DNA of 64,000 nucleotides from Paenibacillus sp. FSL R5-0341 (GTDB taxonomy: Bacteria > Bacillota > Bacilli > Paenibacillales > Paenibacillaceae): contig NZ_CP150241.1 of assembly GCF_037975235.1 (NCBI RefSeq), positions 1,364,001-1,428,000 of the forward strand, in the 5' to 3' direction. The translations under genes and the position numbers were made by a program. Numbering within the stretch: position 1 is the first letter of the stretch; each line of letters opens with the position of its first letter. A model generated the notes under the pieces. That model made no database searches, was not told the DNA's origin, and saw only the letters and a program-made list of their open reading frames with translations. Positions 53,806-63,491 of this stretch are shown piece by piece.

Positions 53806-54281
53806 TATTTGCTATCGTTGGAACGCAGCGCTTTCCATTCAATCGGATGTTCGAGCTTATTGACGAAGCGATTGACGCGGGCATTATTGTAGAAGAGGTT
53901 GTCGCCCAATCCGGATATACGGAGTATCAGCCGCGAAATTTCACTGTGATTCCTTTCCTCACGCAGGAAGAGATGAATGAATATGTGGAGCGCAGCAGAT
54001 GCATTATTTCTCATGCAGGTGTCGGCTCCATCACGAATTCACTCGAACGTGGCAAGCCGGTTATCGTCATTCCACGCCGGAAAGAATGGGGCGAGCATGT
54101 GGATGACCATCAGCTTGAGATCTCCAAGGTTTTTCAGGAAAACGGTTATGTGGCCGTCGCGGAGAGTCAGGCTGAATTGCAAAAGCTGATTCCTTGCATA
54201 GAGGAGCTGACATTTCAGCCCTATGTGAGAAAACAGTCTGATCTGATCTCGTCCATTAAAAATTACGTCAATAGTCTGTAA
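53802..54281 (+). CDS. PssE/Cps14G-like glycosyltransferase catalytic subunit
   Basis: The 159-aa Alg13-like protein carries the C-terminal GT28-type donor site: SRCIISHAGVGSITNSLERGKPVIVIPRRKEWGEHVDDHQ (in pieces, about residues 66-106). It works with the preceding membrane-anchor subunit to add the second sugar, often a hexose. It starts with TTG 53802, supported by AGGGGGG. Confidence 0.92.
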   Translation: MIFAIVGTQRFPFNRMFELIDEAIDAGIIVEEVVAQSGYTEYQPRNFTVIPFLTQEEMNEYVERSRCIISHAGVGSITNSLERGKPVIVIPRRKEWGEHVDDHQLEISKVFQENGYVAVAESQAELQKLIPCIEELTFQPYVRKQSDLISSIKNYVNSL

Positions 54282-54318
54282 GTGCTCTAAAGATTAACCA
54301 AGAAAAAAGGAGTCTATC

Positions 54319-55386
54319 ATGAAACCAAAAGTATTGGTTGTTGGATCATCCTTGAAGGATATGGGCGGAATTGTGAGTGTCATCAAAAACATTGAGGATT
54401 CTTCGATCTCTGAAATGTATGCCATGCAGCGGGTCGAAACGTACATCACGGGCAGCGTGTTCTCACGGCTGCTTATTTTTATACGGGGATTCATTCAATT
54501 CTGGATGAAGCTGTACACGTTCAAGCCGGATATTGTTCATATTCATATGGCAAACAACGGGAGCTTTTATCGGAAGTCTCTATTTCTGCTAACGGCTAGA
54601 AAGTTGTTTCGTAAGTCAGTCATTCTGCATATTCATGCGGCCAGCTTTGATGAGTTCTACAATCAGTTCGCTCTGCAGCGCAAGTATTGTCACTACATTC
54701 TGAATCAGGCAGACAAGTTGATTGTCTTATCCCAGACGTGGAAAGAATACTTTGCTACGATTGTGCCGGAGACAGCCATTGAGGTTCTGTATAACGGTGT
54801 CTTTGTCAAAGAACCGTTTGCCAGAGAACAACAGGCAGCCGTTAATGCGCTCTTCATGGGCAGACTGGGTGAGCGAAAAGGAGTCTACGATCTGCTTCAG
54901 TCCATACAGCAATTGAAGGCGCTGGGCGTTACAGCTACCTTCAATCTGGCGGGGGATGGCGAAGTCGAAGAAGTCAAAGCGCTTGTACAGCAGTATGGAA
55001 TAGAGGACAGTGTCAACGTACTCGGCTGGATTAACGGAGAGCAAAAGGAAAAGCTGATGCGGGAAGCGGATCTACTGGTCCTGCCTTCTTATCATGAGGG
55101 ATTACCTATGGCCATACTTGAAGCAATGAATTGTGGCTTGCCCATTATATCGACCACCGTCGGAGGCATCCCCGAAGTGATTACAACGGGTCATAATGGG
55201 CTGTTAATCGAGCCGGGAGATGTGCACGGGCTAACATCAGCACTGGAATATCTCATCACGGATGGAGAGGTTAGAGCAAGAATGGGTTCACATAACAGAG
55301 CGATTATATCGGATAAATTTGATATGAATCTTCTCGTAGGCAGATTGTCAGGAATATATGATGCACTTCAAGTGAAGGTATCCTAG
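54319..55386 (+). CDS. GT4-family glycosyltransferase
   Basis: The 355-aa protein has the two-domain GT-B layout of family GT4: KPKVLVVGSSLKDMGGIVSVI at the start, DIVHIHMANNGSFYRK near residue 73, LFMGRLGERKGVYDLLQSI near residue 177, and the donor-binding ADLLVLPSYHEGLPMAILEAMNCGLPIISTTVGGIPEVI (in pieces, near residue 250) with the retaining EX7E motif. It adds a sugar to the lipid-linked repeat unit; donor unknown. AAGGAG precedes ATG. Confidence 0.93.
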   Translation: MKPKVLVVGSSLKDMGGIVSVIKNIEDSSISEMYAMQRVETYITGSVFSRLLIFIRGFIQFWMKLYTFKPDIVHIHMANNGSFYRKSLFLLTARKLFRKSVILHIHAASFDEFYNQFALQRKYCHYILNQADKLIVLSQTWKEYFATIVPETAIEVLYNGVFVKEPFAREQQAAVNALFMGRLGERKGVYDLLQSIQQLKALGVTATFNLAGDGEVEEVKALVQQYGIEDSVNVLGWINGEQKEKLMREADLLVLPSYHEGLPMAILEAMNCGLPIISTTVGGIPEVITTGHNGLLIEPGDVHGLTSALEYLITDGEVRARMGSHNRAIISDKFDMNLLVGRLSGIYDALQVKVS

Positions 55387-55407
55387 TGAACAGGAAAAGG
55401 TGATGAA

Positions 55408-56352
55408 ATGAACCCCTTGGTATCTTGCATCATTACGACCCATAACCGGGCCGAGTTATTAAAAAATGCGTTAAGAAGTGTGCGTGAGCAAACACATCCG
55501 TATCTGGAGATCTTCATTGTGGATGATGGTTCAGAAGATCAGACGCCGGATATCTGTCAGGCTTGGACCCGGGAAGATTCACGGATTCGGTACATCCGGG
55601 TTCCGTTTCCCAAAGGAGCCAATCATGCACGGAATGTGGGGATATCCCATGCCAATGGCAAGTACATTGCATTTCTGGATGATGATGATGAATGGATGGC
55701 TGACAAAATTAAAACCCAGGCGGAAGTGCTGGAGCGCACACAGGAATCATTCACCTTTTGCAGCAAGTATCTTGCATACACGAACGAGCAGCATCAGGTG
55801 GTCAAACGGAAATTGTCGGTGGAACCTCGCGATGTTGTTCGGTATGAGGATCTGCTTACATTCAACTGGATCGGGGAAACGTCTAAAATCATGGTACTTA
55901 CCTCACTGGCGCGTGAAGTTCGATTCGATGAGAATCTAACATCCGCTCAGGATTACGACTTTTATCTGCGCATATTGAAGCGAGGCTATATCGCCGTGAA
56001 TGTGAAAGAACCGCTGGTGGATATCAACATCCATAGTGGACCACGAATTTCAACCTCTACAACGGCCAAGTACAAGGGCCAACGCAAGATTATTTTGAAA
56101 TACTACAACGATATGTCCAAGGAACAGAAGCGCCGTCAGTTACACCATTATCGAATGCTCGAATGGTCGAGAAATACGCTTCGCAATAACGTTTATTTGA
56201 GAAAAGCACTGTCGCTGTATCCCTGGTGGAAGGATTGGGTGCTGCTCAAGCGTAATACCAAGATCATGATGCAAGGATTTTTGATGAGATTCCATGCAAG
56301 ACGCGCAGTTGGAACGTATACAGAGGAACCTGTGCGAATGAAACTAAAGTAA
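55408..56352 (+). CDS. GT2-family glycosyltransferase
   Basis: The 314-aa protein has the GT-A signature: PLVSCIITTHNRAELLKNALRS, IFIVDDGSEDQTPDICQ, KYIAFLDDDDEW with the metal-binding DxD, and SAQDYDFYLRILKRGY. It is an inverting transferase. The basic C-terminus may associate with the membrane. The donor is not determinable. AAAAGGTGATG lies before ATG. Confidence 0.93.
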   Translation: MNPLVSCIITTHNRAELLKNALRSVREQTHPYLEIFIVDDGSEDQTPDICQAWTREDSRIRYIRVPFPKGANHARNVGISHANGKYIAFLDDDDEWMADKIKTQAEVLERTQESFTFCSKYLAYTNEQHQVVKRKLSVEPRDVVRYEDLLTFNWIGETSKIMVLTSLAREVRFDENLTSAQDYDFYLRILKRGYIAVNVKEPLVDINIHSGPRISTSTTAKYKGQRKIILKYYNDMSKEQKRRQLHHYRMLEWSRNTLRNNVYLRKALSLYPWWKDWVLLKRNTKIMMQGFLMRFHARRAVGTYTEEPVRMKLK

Positions 56353-56363
56353 GAGGTGCCTGG

Positions 56364-57386
56364 ATGGAGAATCCGACGGTGTATATGCTGCCGAAGATGA
56401 TTGAGAACAATAAATTCAACGAGCTGTTATCCGATTCCATTGAGAACAAGGGATGGGAAGTGAAGCAGTTCACCAAAAAAGATCTAATTAAACTGAAAAA
56501 AAATGATGTGCTGCATTTTCATTGGCCCAGCTTCTATTACAGAGGTTCATCCGTGCTGGCAACAGTGATCAAATCCATTTTGTATGTATTGATGATCTGT
56601 TTTGCACGCTTGCGCGGGGCCAAATTGTTCTGGACGGTGCATAACATCTGGCCTCACAACACCGGCAAGACGCGGTTCGATTATTGGATGAGAAAAATTC
56701 TGGTCCGAAATTGCTCCAAGCTGATTGTCATGGGCAAACCCCTGATCTCCGAAATCTGTTCGACGTTCGGGATTGATTCTAGCCGGATCGAGGTTATTCC
56801 TCATGGACATTACAAGGGAGTGTATCAGGGGAAAGGCGTGAATATCCGTTCCCGGTTTGGCATCCCGGAGGATAGTTATGTATATGCGTTCTTCGGTCAG
56901 GTCTCGCCGTACAAGGGCGTGGATGATTTGCTGGAGGCATTCAAGGATCTGAACTCTGATCAAGCCCATCTGTTGATTGCCGGTAAAAAGGTGAAGGACT
57001 ACGATCTCGGTGAAGAATTTCTCGAGAGCGGACATATTCATACCCATTTTCATTTTATTGAAGATGATGAATATTCGGACTATTTTGAAGCAGTGGATTC
57101 CATCATCCTTCCCTATAAACAGATTGCGACTTCAGGCAGCGCGATTCTGGCACTGACCTTTGGCAAACCGGTTGTAGCGCCAAGGATTGGTCTGCTGGAA
57201 GAATATCTGCCGGAAGATTGTGCAGTGCTCTACGAACCCTCCGATCCGGATGGATTGCTCAAGGCGATGAATATGATCCGGTTAAAGCAATCGGAGTTCC
57301 AGGAAGGCAGTGGTTTTGTCAAAGCGCTGGAGCGGCTGGACTGGCCAGTGATTGCCCAAAGGACACTCACCCTGTACTCCAGCTAG
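56364..57386 (+). CDS. GT-B-fold glycosyltransferase (GT4-like)
   Basis: The 340-aa protein has GT-B features: NDVLHFHWPSFYYRG near residue 46, KLFWTVHNIWPHN near residue 88, AFFGQVSPYKGVDDLLEAFKDL near residue 173 and VDSIILPYKQIATSGSAILALTFGKPVVAPRIG (in pieces, near residue 245). The sequence around TVHN resembles GDP-sugar-dependent mannosyl or glucuronosyl transferases of exopolysaccharide loci. That is suggestive only. It begins 12 bases after the previous stop. Confidence 0.88.
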   Translation: MENPTVYMLPKMIENNKFNELLSDSIENKGWEVKQFTKKDLIKLKKNDVLHFHWPSFYYRGSSVLATVIKSILYVLMICFARLRGAKLFWTVHNIWPHNTGKTRFDYWMRKILVRNCSKLIVMGKPLISEICSTFGIDSSRIEVIPHGHYKGVYQGKGVNIRSRFGIPEDSYVYAFFGQVSPYKGVDDLLEAFKDLNSDQAHLLIAGKKVKDYDLGEEFLESGHIHTHFHFIEDDEYSDYFEAVDSIILPYKQIATSGSAILALTFGKPVVAPRIGLLEEYLPEDCAVLYEPSDPDGLLKAMNMIRLKQSEFQEGSGFVKALERLDWPVIAQRTLTLYSS

Positions 57387-57432
57387 TACAGATGAGAGAG
57401 TGGACCTAATTCAAAAATATGGGGATGAAATG

Positions 57433-58335
57433 ATGAAGGTAACCGTCGCAATCTGTACGTATAACCGTGCACATGATGCGGTAGAGGCCATACGAAGTGC
57501 AATACAACAGAATTACGCAAGCAGCGACTACGAGATCATACTTATTGATAACAATTCGAAAGACAACACGCGGGAAATCGTGCTTCAAACGATCTTGCAG
57601 CATGATAACCATTCAATCCGGTATGTGTTGGAAGAAAAGCAAGGCTTGTCGGTAGCCCGTAACCGGGCCATTCACGAGGCTCGCGGCGAATATATCCTGT
57701 TTCTTGACGATGATGCCTTTGCTTGCAGGGACTGGATTCGCCAGATCGTCAGCGTATTTGAGATGAGTGAGAGCATTGGGTGTGTCGGTGGCAAGATTGA
57801 TCCGATCTGGGAAGTGCCAGAACCGATGTGGATTCCACCCGAGAACAGGTCACTGTTCACCATTCTGGATTTTGCAGATGAAGTAACTGAGATGAAAAGC
57901 CCCTATATTCCATTTGGTGCGAATGTAGCTTTTCGGTTATCGGTCTTCGATCAACTGGCTCCCTTTCGTGAGGACCTTGGCAGAGTGGGGAACAATCTTC
58001 TCTCCAGTGAAGAGAGTGAGTTAATTGCAAGAATACGCACGAAGTTCAAGGTATATTACACGCCGTATGGTGCTGTACAACATAAAGTAGCGAAAGAGCG
58101 AACGACGAAGAACTGGTTCCTGCGCCGAATCTATTGGCAGGGTGTGAGTGATGCCATTCGGGATCAGGATCGTGGTGTTGTGCGTACGGCCAAACATGGC
58201 ATTAAGCTTGCGCAAGGGATTACAACGGCACTGATCTACATCTATAATACAGATCGGTTCACACGTCAGCTTGCCAAAGTATGTTACAGAAACGGCATGA
58301 TCGTTGGGTCGCTTCGTCAAAACAGTAAGGGATGA
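57433..58335 (+). CDS. GT2-family glycosyltransferase
   Basis: The 300-aa protein starts MKVTVAICTYNRAHDAVEAI and has IILIDNNSKDNT, GEYILFLDDDAFACRDW with the DxD and CVGGKIDPIWEVPEPMW. This is the GT-A pattern of GT2 enzymes such as those with the WcaA/ExoM-like GGK motif. ATG 57433 is preferred, with GGGG 8 bases upstream; the frame is open further upstream but would overlap the previous gene. Confidence 0.92.
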   Translation: MKVTVAICTYNRAHDAVEAIRSAIQQNYASSDYEIILIDNNSKDNTREIVLQTILQHDNHSIRYVLEEKQGLSVARNRAIHEARGEYILFLDDDAFACRDWIRQIVSVFEMSESIGCVGGKIDPIWEVPEPMWIPPENRSLFTILDFADEVTEMKSPYIPFGANVAFRLSVFDQLAPFREDLGRVGNNLLSSEESELIARIRTKFKVYYTPYGAVQHKVAKERTTKNWFLRRIYWQGVSDAIRDQDRGVVRTAKHGIKLAQGITTALIYIYNTDRFTRQLAKVCYRNGMIVGSLRQNSKG

Positions 58336-58343
58336 GGATCGCT

Positions 58344-59720
58344 ATGGCGCAAGTTGCACTTCGCAAAGTATTCAGAGGAAACGGCTTAATGAGTGCCATA
58401 TTCCAGACAAGTGGAACCAATCTGCTAGTCATGACACTAACGATGCTGTCTTCCATTTTGACGTCACGCATGTTCGGCGTAGAGGGGAAGGGCGCATTCT
58501 CGGCTATCCTGTTCTGGCCTGCGCTATTAACCGGATTGGTCGGGTTCGGACTACCGACATCCATCATTTATAACATCAAACAAAGCGCAACCGAGAAGAG
58601 TGCGCAGTATGTTCGGTTAAGCTTTCTCTTTCAGGTTCCGGTATGCATCATCATCGGTATAGTTGCCTGGTTTGGATTACCCTTCTGGCTTTCCAGCTTT
58701 CCGCCAGAGGTAGTGCAGATATCCAGATGGTATACGATTGCTACCGTTCCTGTACTCATTGTCATCAATCTCATATCAGCCCTCTCGCAGAGTCGGGAGA
58801 AATTCGCTGTATATAATGGCATTCGGTTAATGATCCCCCTGTTTAATGTAGGCGGGCTTTTTGTGTTATGGGGCCTGGGCATGCTGAGCATTCAGCTCGC
58901 GGCTGCGATCTATTTTGTAACAAGCTTCTCCGTGGTGGCGTGGGCTATCTATGCCAACCGTAATGAGTTGAGACTGAGATGGTTCAAGGATCGGGTGGAT
59001 CAGAGTTCGGCCAAGAAGCTTTTCGGTTATGGAAGCAAGGTGTATGGCGTTGAATTGTTAGGAACATTGTATACCCAGTTCGATAAAATCATTATTTTGG
59101 CTTTGCTCACCCCGCGTGATTTTGGACTGTATTCCGTCGTATTCGCGTTATCGAGAATCTATAATGCCGTTCAAACGGCGATAAGCAATGTTGTTTTTCC
59201 GAAAGTGACTGGATTGCCTCAAGAGCAGATTATTCGAACGGTTGGCAGAGCCTTCCGTATCTCGCTCATGGTCATGATGATCATTGTAATACCCACCATG
59301 TTTGTGGGGAACTACCTGATGGGTCTCCTATTTGGCTCCGAATTTCTGGAAGCGAGCGTCGCATTTTATATTTTGGCTGTGGAATGCATCATTGGTGGTG
59401 GCTCCTGGATTCTGGCTTCCGCATTCAATGCACTGGGTCGGCCAGGGCTTGTGATGATCAGACAGCTCATTGCACTCTCAGTGACGGTGGCCTTGTTCTT
59501 TGTGTTCACCCCGCTATGGGGGCTTAACGGCATTGCAATTGCTTTGCTGATCGGGTCCATTGTACGAATGGTAGTTACTGTAGCCGCGATGAAGATTGTA
59601 TTTAAGGTGAAGTTTGCCGCTATGTTCTATGACAAGGAAGATCTGCCGTTTCTCTATGAACGGTTAAACAAAAAAAGAAGAAGAGTCACCCAAGGAGGAG
59701 ATGGAGATGCTGGGCACTAA
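58344..59720 (+). CDS. Wzx-type flippase (MOP superfamily)
   Basis: The 458-aa protein is polytopic with about 12-14 hydrophobic helices. It begins with MSAIFQTSGTNLLVMTLTMLSSILTSRMFGVEGKG, the typical first helix and loop of polysaccharide flippases. LFGYGSKVYGVELLGTLYTQFDKIIIL lies in the middle. It moves undecaprenyl-diphosphate-linked repeat units to the outer leaflet for Wzy. ATG 58344 is chosen with GAGG 6 bases upstream. It overlaps the next gene by 14 bases. Confidence 0.92.
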   Translation: MAQVALRKVFRGNGLMSAIFQTSGTNLLVMTLTMLSSILTSRMFGVEGKGAFSAILFWPALLTGLVGFGLPTSIIYNIKQSATEKSAQYVRLSFLFQVPVCIIIGIVAWFGLPFWLSSFPPEVVQISRWYTIATVPVLIVINLISALSQSREKFAVYNGIRLMIPLFNVGGLFVLWGLGMLSIQLAAAIYFVTSFSVVAWAIYANRNELRLRWFKDRVDQSSAKKLFGYGSKVYGVELLGTLYTQFDKIIILALLTPRDFGLYSVVFALSRIYNAVQTAISNVVFPKVTGLPQEQIIRTVGRAFRISLMVMMIIVIPTMFVGNYLMGLLFGSEFLEASVAFYILAVECIIGGGSWILASAFNALGRPGLVMIRQLIALSVTVALFFVFTPLWGLNGIAIALLIGSIVRMVVTVAAMKIVFKVKFAAMFYDKEDLPFLYERLNKKRRRVTQGGDGDAGH

Positions 59721-60735
59721 CAATATTCATCCAATGGAAGAGTTGAAGGGACATTTACGTCAGATTTTGAAGGTCATTCCACCGCGTACCGAAATCTATT
59801 ATCTGGATTACCCGGTGCATAGCAATGGTGGCGACTTGTTGATTATGAAAGGTACTGAGGCTTTCTTCCGGGACAATGATATTCAAGTACGTGCCAGATA
59901 CAGCATTCTGGATTGCCCTTTGTCTCTCAAGGTTCCGGAAGGCATCACGATTGTGTTGCACGGGGGAGGTAACTTTGGTGACTTGTACCCTGCCCATCAG
60001 AAATTAAGAGAACGAATGATTGCCCAGCATCCCAATCACCGGATCGTCATTCTGCCACAGACGATGTTTTACAAGAGTGATATTGAATTGAAAAAGACAG
60101 CCCAAGTATTCAATCGTCATAAGGATGTGCACTTTTTTGTCAGAGATACATTATCTTATGAGATAGCCAGTAAAGAATTTCAACAAACCAATGTGTATCT
60201 ATCACCGGATATGGCACATCAATTGTGGCCTTTGAAGTCCAAGAGCCAGCCTACTGCAGAGATGCTGTATTTCTTCCGTAAAGACATTGAGAAGACTCAG
60301 AATCAGGTGCATTACGAATCCGTCAGTGGACCCAAGGCCACGTTTAAAGACTGGGAAACATTGTACAACCGGGTCGACCGGAAGATCATTCGCATGATTA
60401 CATCCCGGTTGAAGTCAGGGAAAGGTAGCTCTTTCGCCCGCTGGTTGTGGTACAAATACTCTGATCGGATGGTACATACGGCCATTAAGGAATTCAATAA
60501 ATACCAAACCATCACCACATCCCGTCTGCATGGACATATTCTGGCTTGTCTCCTCGATCAACCGAACATTCTGCTGGATAATTCATATGGCAAGAACTCG
60601 AATTATTATGCAGCCTGGACGAAGAGCAATCCAGCAGGAAGACTCGAATCCAATCAGACTAGCACATATAACAAGCAAACCGAGACCGGCAAGGGAGCAA
60701 GTACGGTTGTTCTCTCGGATGGTGCAGCCCTATGA
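59707..60735 (+). CDS. Polysaccharide pyruvyl transferase family protein
   Basis: The 342-aa protein has the family layout: YYLDYPVHSNGGDLLIMKGTEAFF near residue 30, VLHGGGNFGDLYPAHQKLRERMI near residue 82, IVILPQTMFYKS near residue 115, FFVRDTLSYEIA, and a late TTSRLHGHILACLLDQPNILLDNSYGKN. It transfers pyruvate from phosphoenolpyruvate onto a sugar as a ketal, adding negative charge. ATG 59707 is used because AAGGAGGAG ends directly at ATG 59701. Overlapping ATGA joins it to manC. Confidence 0.93.
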   Translation: MLGTNNIHPMEELKGHLRQILKVIPPRTEIYYLDYPVHSNGGDLLIMKGTEAFFRDNDIQVRARYSILDCPLSLKVPEGITIVLHGGGNFGDLYPAHQKLRERMIAQHPNHRIVILPQTMFYKSDIELKKTAQVFNRHKDVHFFVRDTLSYEIASKEFQQTNVYLSPDMAHQLWPLKSKSQPTAEMLYFFRKDIEKTQNQVHYESVSGPKATFKDWETLYNRVDRKIIRMITSRLKSGKGSSFARWLWYKYSDRMVHTAIKEFNKYQTITTSRLHGHILACLLDQPNILLDNSYGKNSNYYAAWTKSNPAGRLESNQTSTYNKQTETGKGASTVVLSDGAAL

Positions 60736-62114
60736 GAAGTATTCTGTTATCCGGCGGTTCTGGCAAGCGTCTCTGGCCGTTATCCAACGATTCCAGATCC
60801 AAGCAATTTCTTAAAGTGCTTCACGGGCCTGAGGGAAGTCCGGAATCTATGGTACAGCGAGTATGGCGACAGTTGAATCATGCCGGACTTGCATCAGAGG
60901 CACTGATCGCAACCAGTTTGCCACAGGTCGAGATTTTGACTTCTCAGCTGGGAGACGATGTGAGACTGGTCGTGGAGCCTGAGCGCAGAGATACGTTTCC
61001 TGCGATTGCGCTCGCAGCCTCTTATCTGTATTCCGTAGAGAGTGTGAGTCTGAATGAGACCATTGCAGTCTTGCCAGTCGATCCTTTTGTAGAAAAAGAA
61101 TTCTTTGAGGTTATGGCAACCTTGCCGGAGATGCTGGATAAGTCTGGTGCTGATCTGGCCTTAATGGGGGTTGTGCCGACGTACCCGTCAGAGAAGTACG
61201 GATACATCATTCCGCAATCCCTGTCTTCCAGTGAAAATAACAATGAATACGTGAATGTAGCGAAGTTCCAGGAGAAACCCTGCGAATCCGATGCGGCCCT
61301 TATGATGGAGCAGGCCGCATTATGGAATTGCGGGGTTTTTGCTTTTAAGCTGGGTTATTTGATCAATCTGCTGATTGAGATGGAACTGCCGATCCAATAT
61401 GACGAAATGCTGAAGCAATACGGAAGATTGAACAAGATCAGTTTTGATTACCAGGTTGTCGAGCGAGCCAATCAGATTATCGCCATTCCTTATAACGGCT
61501 TCTGGAAAGATCTAGGCACGTGGAACACACTCACGGAAGAGATGGGAACTTCGGTGGTAGGTAAAGGATGGATCACGGGAGATTCCCTGAATACTCACCT
61601 GGTCAATGAATTGAACATCCCGGTTGCGATATTGGGCTTGTCGGATGTGGTGGTAGCTGTGAGTCCGGATGGCATTCTGGTCAGTGACAAAGAGGCTAGC
61701 CCACGCATTAAGGAAATCTTGAAGAATGAGGATCAACGTCCCATGTACGAGGAGCGCAGATGGGGTTGCTACCGGGTGCTGGATTATACAAGAAACGAAT
61801 CTGGCGGCGAAGTTCTCACCAAACGAATCTGCATTAGTGCCGGGAAAAACCTGAGTTATCAATATCATTTGCTTCGCAATGAGGTATGGACGGTTGTATC
61901 GGGAACAGGGGAATTGATTCTGGATGGGCAGAGCCGAATGATCGGGCAAGGAGACACGGTGGTCATTGATCGGAGTATGCTTCATTCGGTCAGAGCCGTT
62001 ACGGAACTGGAGATCATCGAAGTGCAGATCGGCAGCCAACTGATTGAGGAAGATATCGTTAGAGTATCTACCGAATGGCAGGATATTGTTCAGACATATG
62101 TGAAGCACGCGTAA
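60732..62114 (+). CDS. manC: Mannose-1-phosphate guanylyltransferase / mannose-6-phosphate isomerase
   Basis: The 460-aa bifunctional enzyme has an N-terminal nucleotidyltransferase domain (LLSGGSGKRLWPLSNDSRSKQFLKVL, about residues 5-30; FQEKP near 178) and a C-terminal cupin isomerase domain (about 340-450, RRWGCYRVLDY to GDTVVIDRSMLHSV). It makes GDP-mannose, which implies mannose or a derivative such as fucose in the polymer; no GDP-mannose dehydratase is visible here. The sequence RWGCYRVLDY is a variant of the more usual PWG start of the cupin part. Confidence 0.93.
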   Translation: MRSILLSGGSGKRLWPLSNDSRSKQFLKVLHGPEGSPESMVQRVWRQLNHAGLASEALIATSLPQVEILTSQLGDDVRLVVEPERRDTFPAIALAASYLYSVESVSLNETIAVLPVDPFVEKEFFEVMATLPEMLDKSGADLALMGVVPTYPSEKYGYIIPQSLSSSENNNEYVNVAKFQEKPCESDAALMMEQAALWNCGVFAFKLGYLINLLIEMELPIQYDEMLKQYGRLNKISFDYQVVERANQIIAIPYNGFWKDLGTWNTLTEEMGTSVVGKGWITGDSLNTHLVNELNIPVAILGLSDVVVAVSPDGILVSDKEASPRIKEILKNEDQRPMYEERRWGCYRVLDYTRNESGGEVLTKRICISAGKNLSYQYHLLRNEVWTVVSGTGELILDGQSRMIGQGDTVVIDRSMLHSVRAVTELEIIEVQIGSQLIEEDIVRVSTEWQDIVQTYVKHA

Positions 62115-62146
62115 CCAACACATTAGGACATGGGGGAGATTATGGA

Positions 62147-63478
62147 ATGAATATTACGGTGATTGGCACAGGCTATGTGGGTTTGGTATCGGGCGTATGT
62201 TTTTCGGAACTGGGAAATAACGTGATCTGTGTCGACAACAATGTTGAAAAAGTGAATATGTTGACGGATGGTCACGTACCTATCTATGAACCGGGTCTCA
62301 AGGACATCATGAATACCAATATGAAAGCGGGAAGGCTGTCCTTCACCACTAACATTCAGGATGCCATCAGTCGTTCGGATATTATTATCATCGCGGTCGG
62401 AACGCCGTCCCTGCCGAATGGCGAAGCGAATCTGAGTTTTATTGAGCTTGTCGCGCGAGAAATAGGTTCTTATATGGATAATTATAAAATAATAATGACT
62501 AAAAGCACTGTTCCTGTCGGAACGAACGATCGCATTCAGGAATGGATCAGTAGTTTGACGAGTCACCCGTTCGACATGGCATCGGTACCTGAGTTCCTGC
62601 GGGAAGGCACTGCTGTGCAGGACACACTGTATCCTGACCGGATAGTCATTGGGACACATAGCGATCGGGCAGTTGCCACGTTGAAAGAGCTGCATCAGCC
62701 ATTAACCGATCAGATTATTGTTACGGATATTCGCTCGGCCGAAATGATTAAATATGCATCCAACGCTTTCCTGGCAACCAAGATCTCGTTTATCAACGAA
62801 ATCTCTAACATCTGTGAAAAAGTAGGAGCAGATGTCAGCCGCGTTGCCGAAGGCATGGGATATGACAGACGAATCGGTGCTTCCTTTCTCAAGGCAGGCA
62901 TTGGTTACGGAGGTTCCTGTTTCCCCAAGGATACACAAGCTCTAATTCAAATTGCAGGTAATGTGGATTATGACTTCAAACTGCTGAAGTCCGTGGTGGA
63001 AGTGAACAAGGATCAACGCTTCAACGTCATTCGCAAACTGGAAGACGCACTTGGTTCACTCGAAGGGAAGGAGATTGCGATCTGGGGACTCGCCTTCAAG
63101 CCGGATACCGATGATGTTCGTGATGCTCCGGCGATTGAGATTATACAGCGTTTGCTTGAGCAAGGAGCAGTGATTCGGGCGTATGACCCTATCGCGACCG
63201 AGAACTTCCGCAAAGAGGTGGATTCCCCATCCATTACGTGGGAAGATCGTGCAATGAAAGCGGCGGAAGGCGCTGATGCGCTCTGTGTCCTGACCGAGTG
63301 GAAAGAGTTCATGGAGGTTAATCTAACTGATTTGGCAGCGCATATGAATCACCCCATTCTCATTGATGGAAGAAACATCTACGGAGAAGAACAGATCAAA
63401 GACACGTCCTTTCAATACTACTCCGTCGGTCGTCCGGGTCTAACCAATATCGATGGAAGAAAAACGGCAGTCATCTGA
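62147..63478 (+). CDS. ugd: UDP-glucose 6-dehydrogenase
   Basis: The 443-aa enzyme has the NAD-binding start MNITVIGTGYVGLVSGVCF, AVGTPS, TKSTVPVGT, VPEFLREGTAVQD, the Lys/Asn-bearing EMIKYASNAFLATKISFINE, and the catalytic-Cys motif GIGYGGSCFPKDTQAL (about residues 251-266). WGLAFKPDTDDVRDAP follows. It oxidises UDP-glucose to UDP-glucuronate, supplying an acidic sugar. ATG 62147 has GGGGGAG 8 bases upstream. It works downstream of galU in this operon. Confidence 0.97.
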   Translation: MNITVIGTGYVGLVSGVCFSELGNNVICVDNNVEKVNMLTDGHVPIYEPGLKDIMNTNMKAGRLSFTTNIQDAISRSDIIIIAVGTPSLPNGEANLSFIELVAREIGSYMDNYKIIMTKSTVPVGTNDRIQEWISSLTSHPFDMASVPEFLREGTAVQDTLYPDRIVIGTHSDRAVATLKELHQPLTDQIIVTDIRSAEMIKYASNAFLATKISFINEISNICEKVGADVSRVAEGMGYDRRIGASFLKAGIGYGGSCFPKDTQALIQIAGNVDYDFKLLKSVVEVNKDQRFNVIRKLEDALGSLEGKEIAIWGLAFKPDTDDVRDAPAIEIIQRLLEQGAVIRAYDPIATENFRKEVDSPSITWEDRAMKAAEGADALCVLTEWKEFMEVNLTDLAAHMNHPILIDGRNIYGEEQIKDTSFQYYSVGRPGLTNIDGRKTAVI

Positions 63479-63491
63479 CGGAGGCCATAAC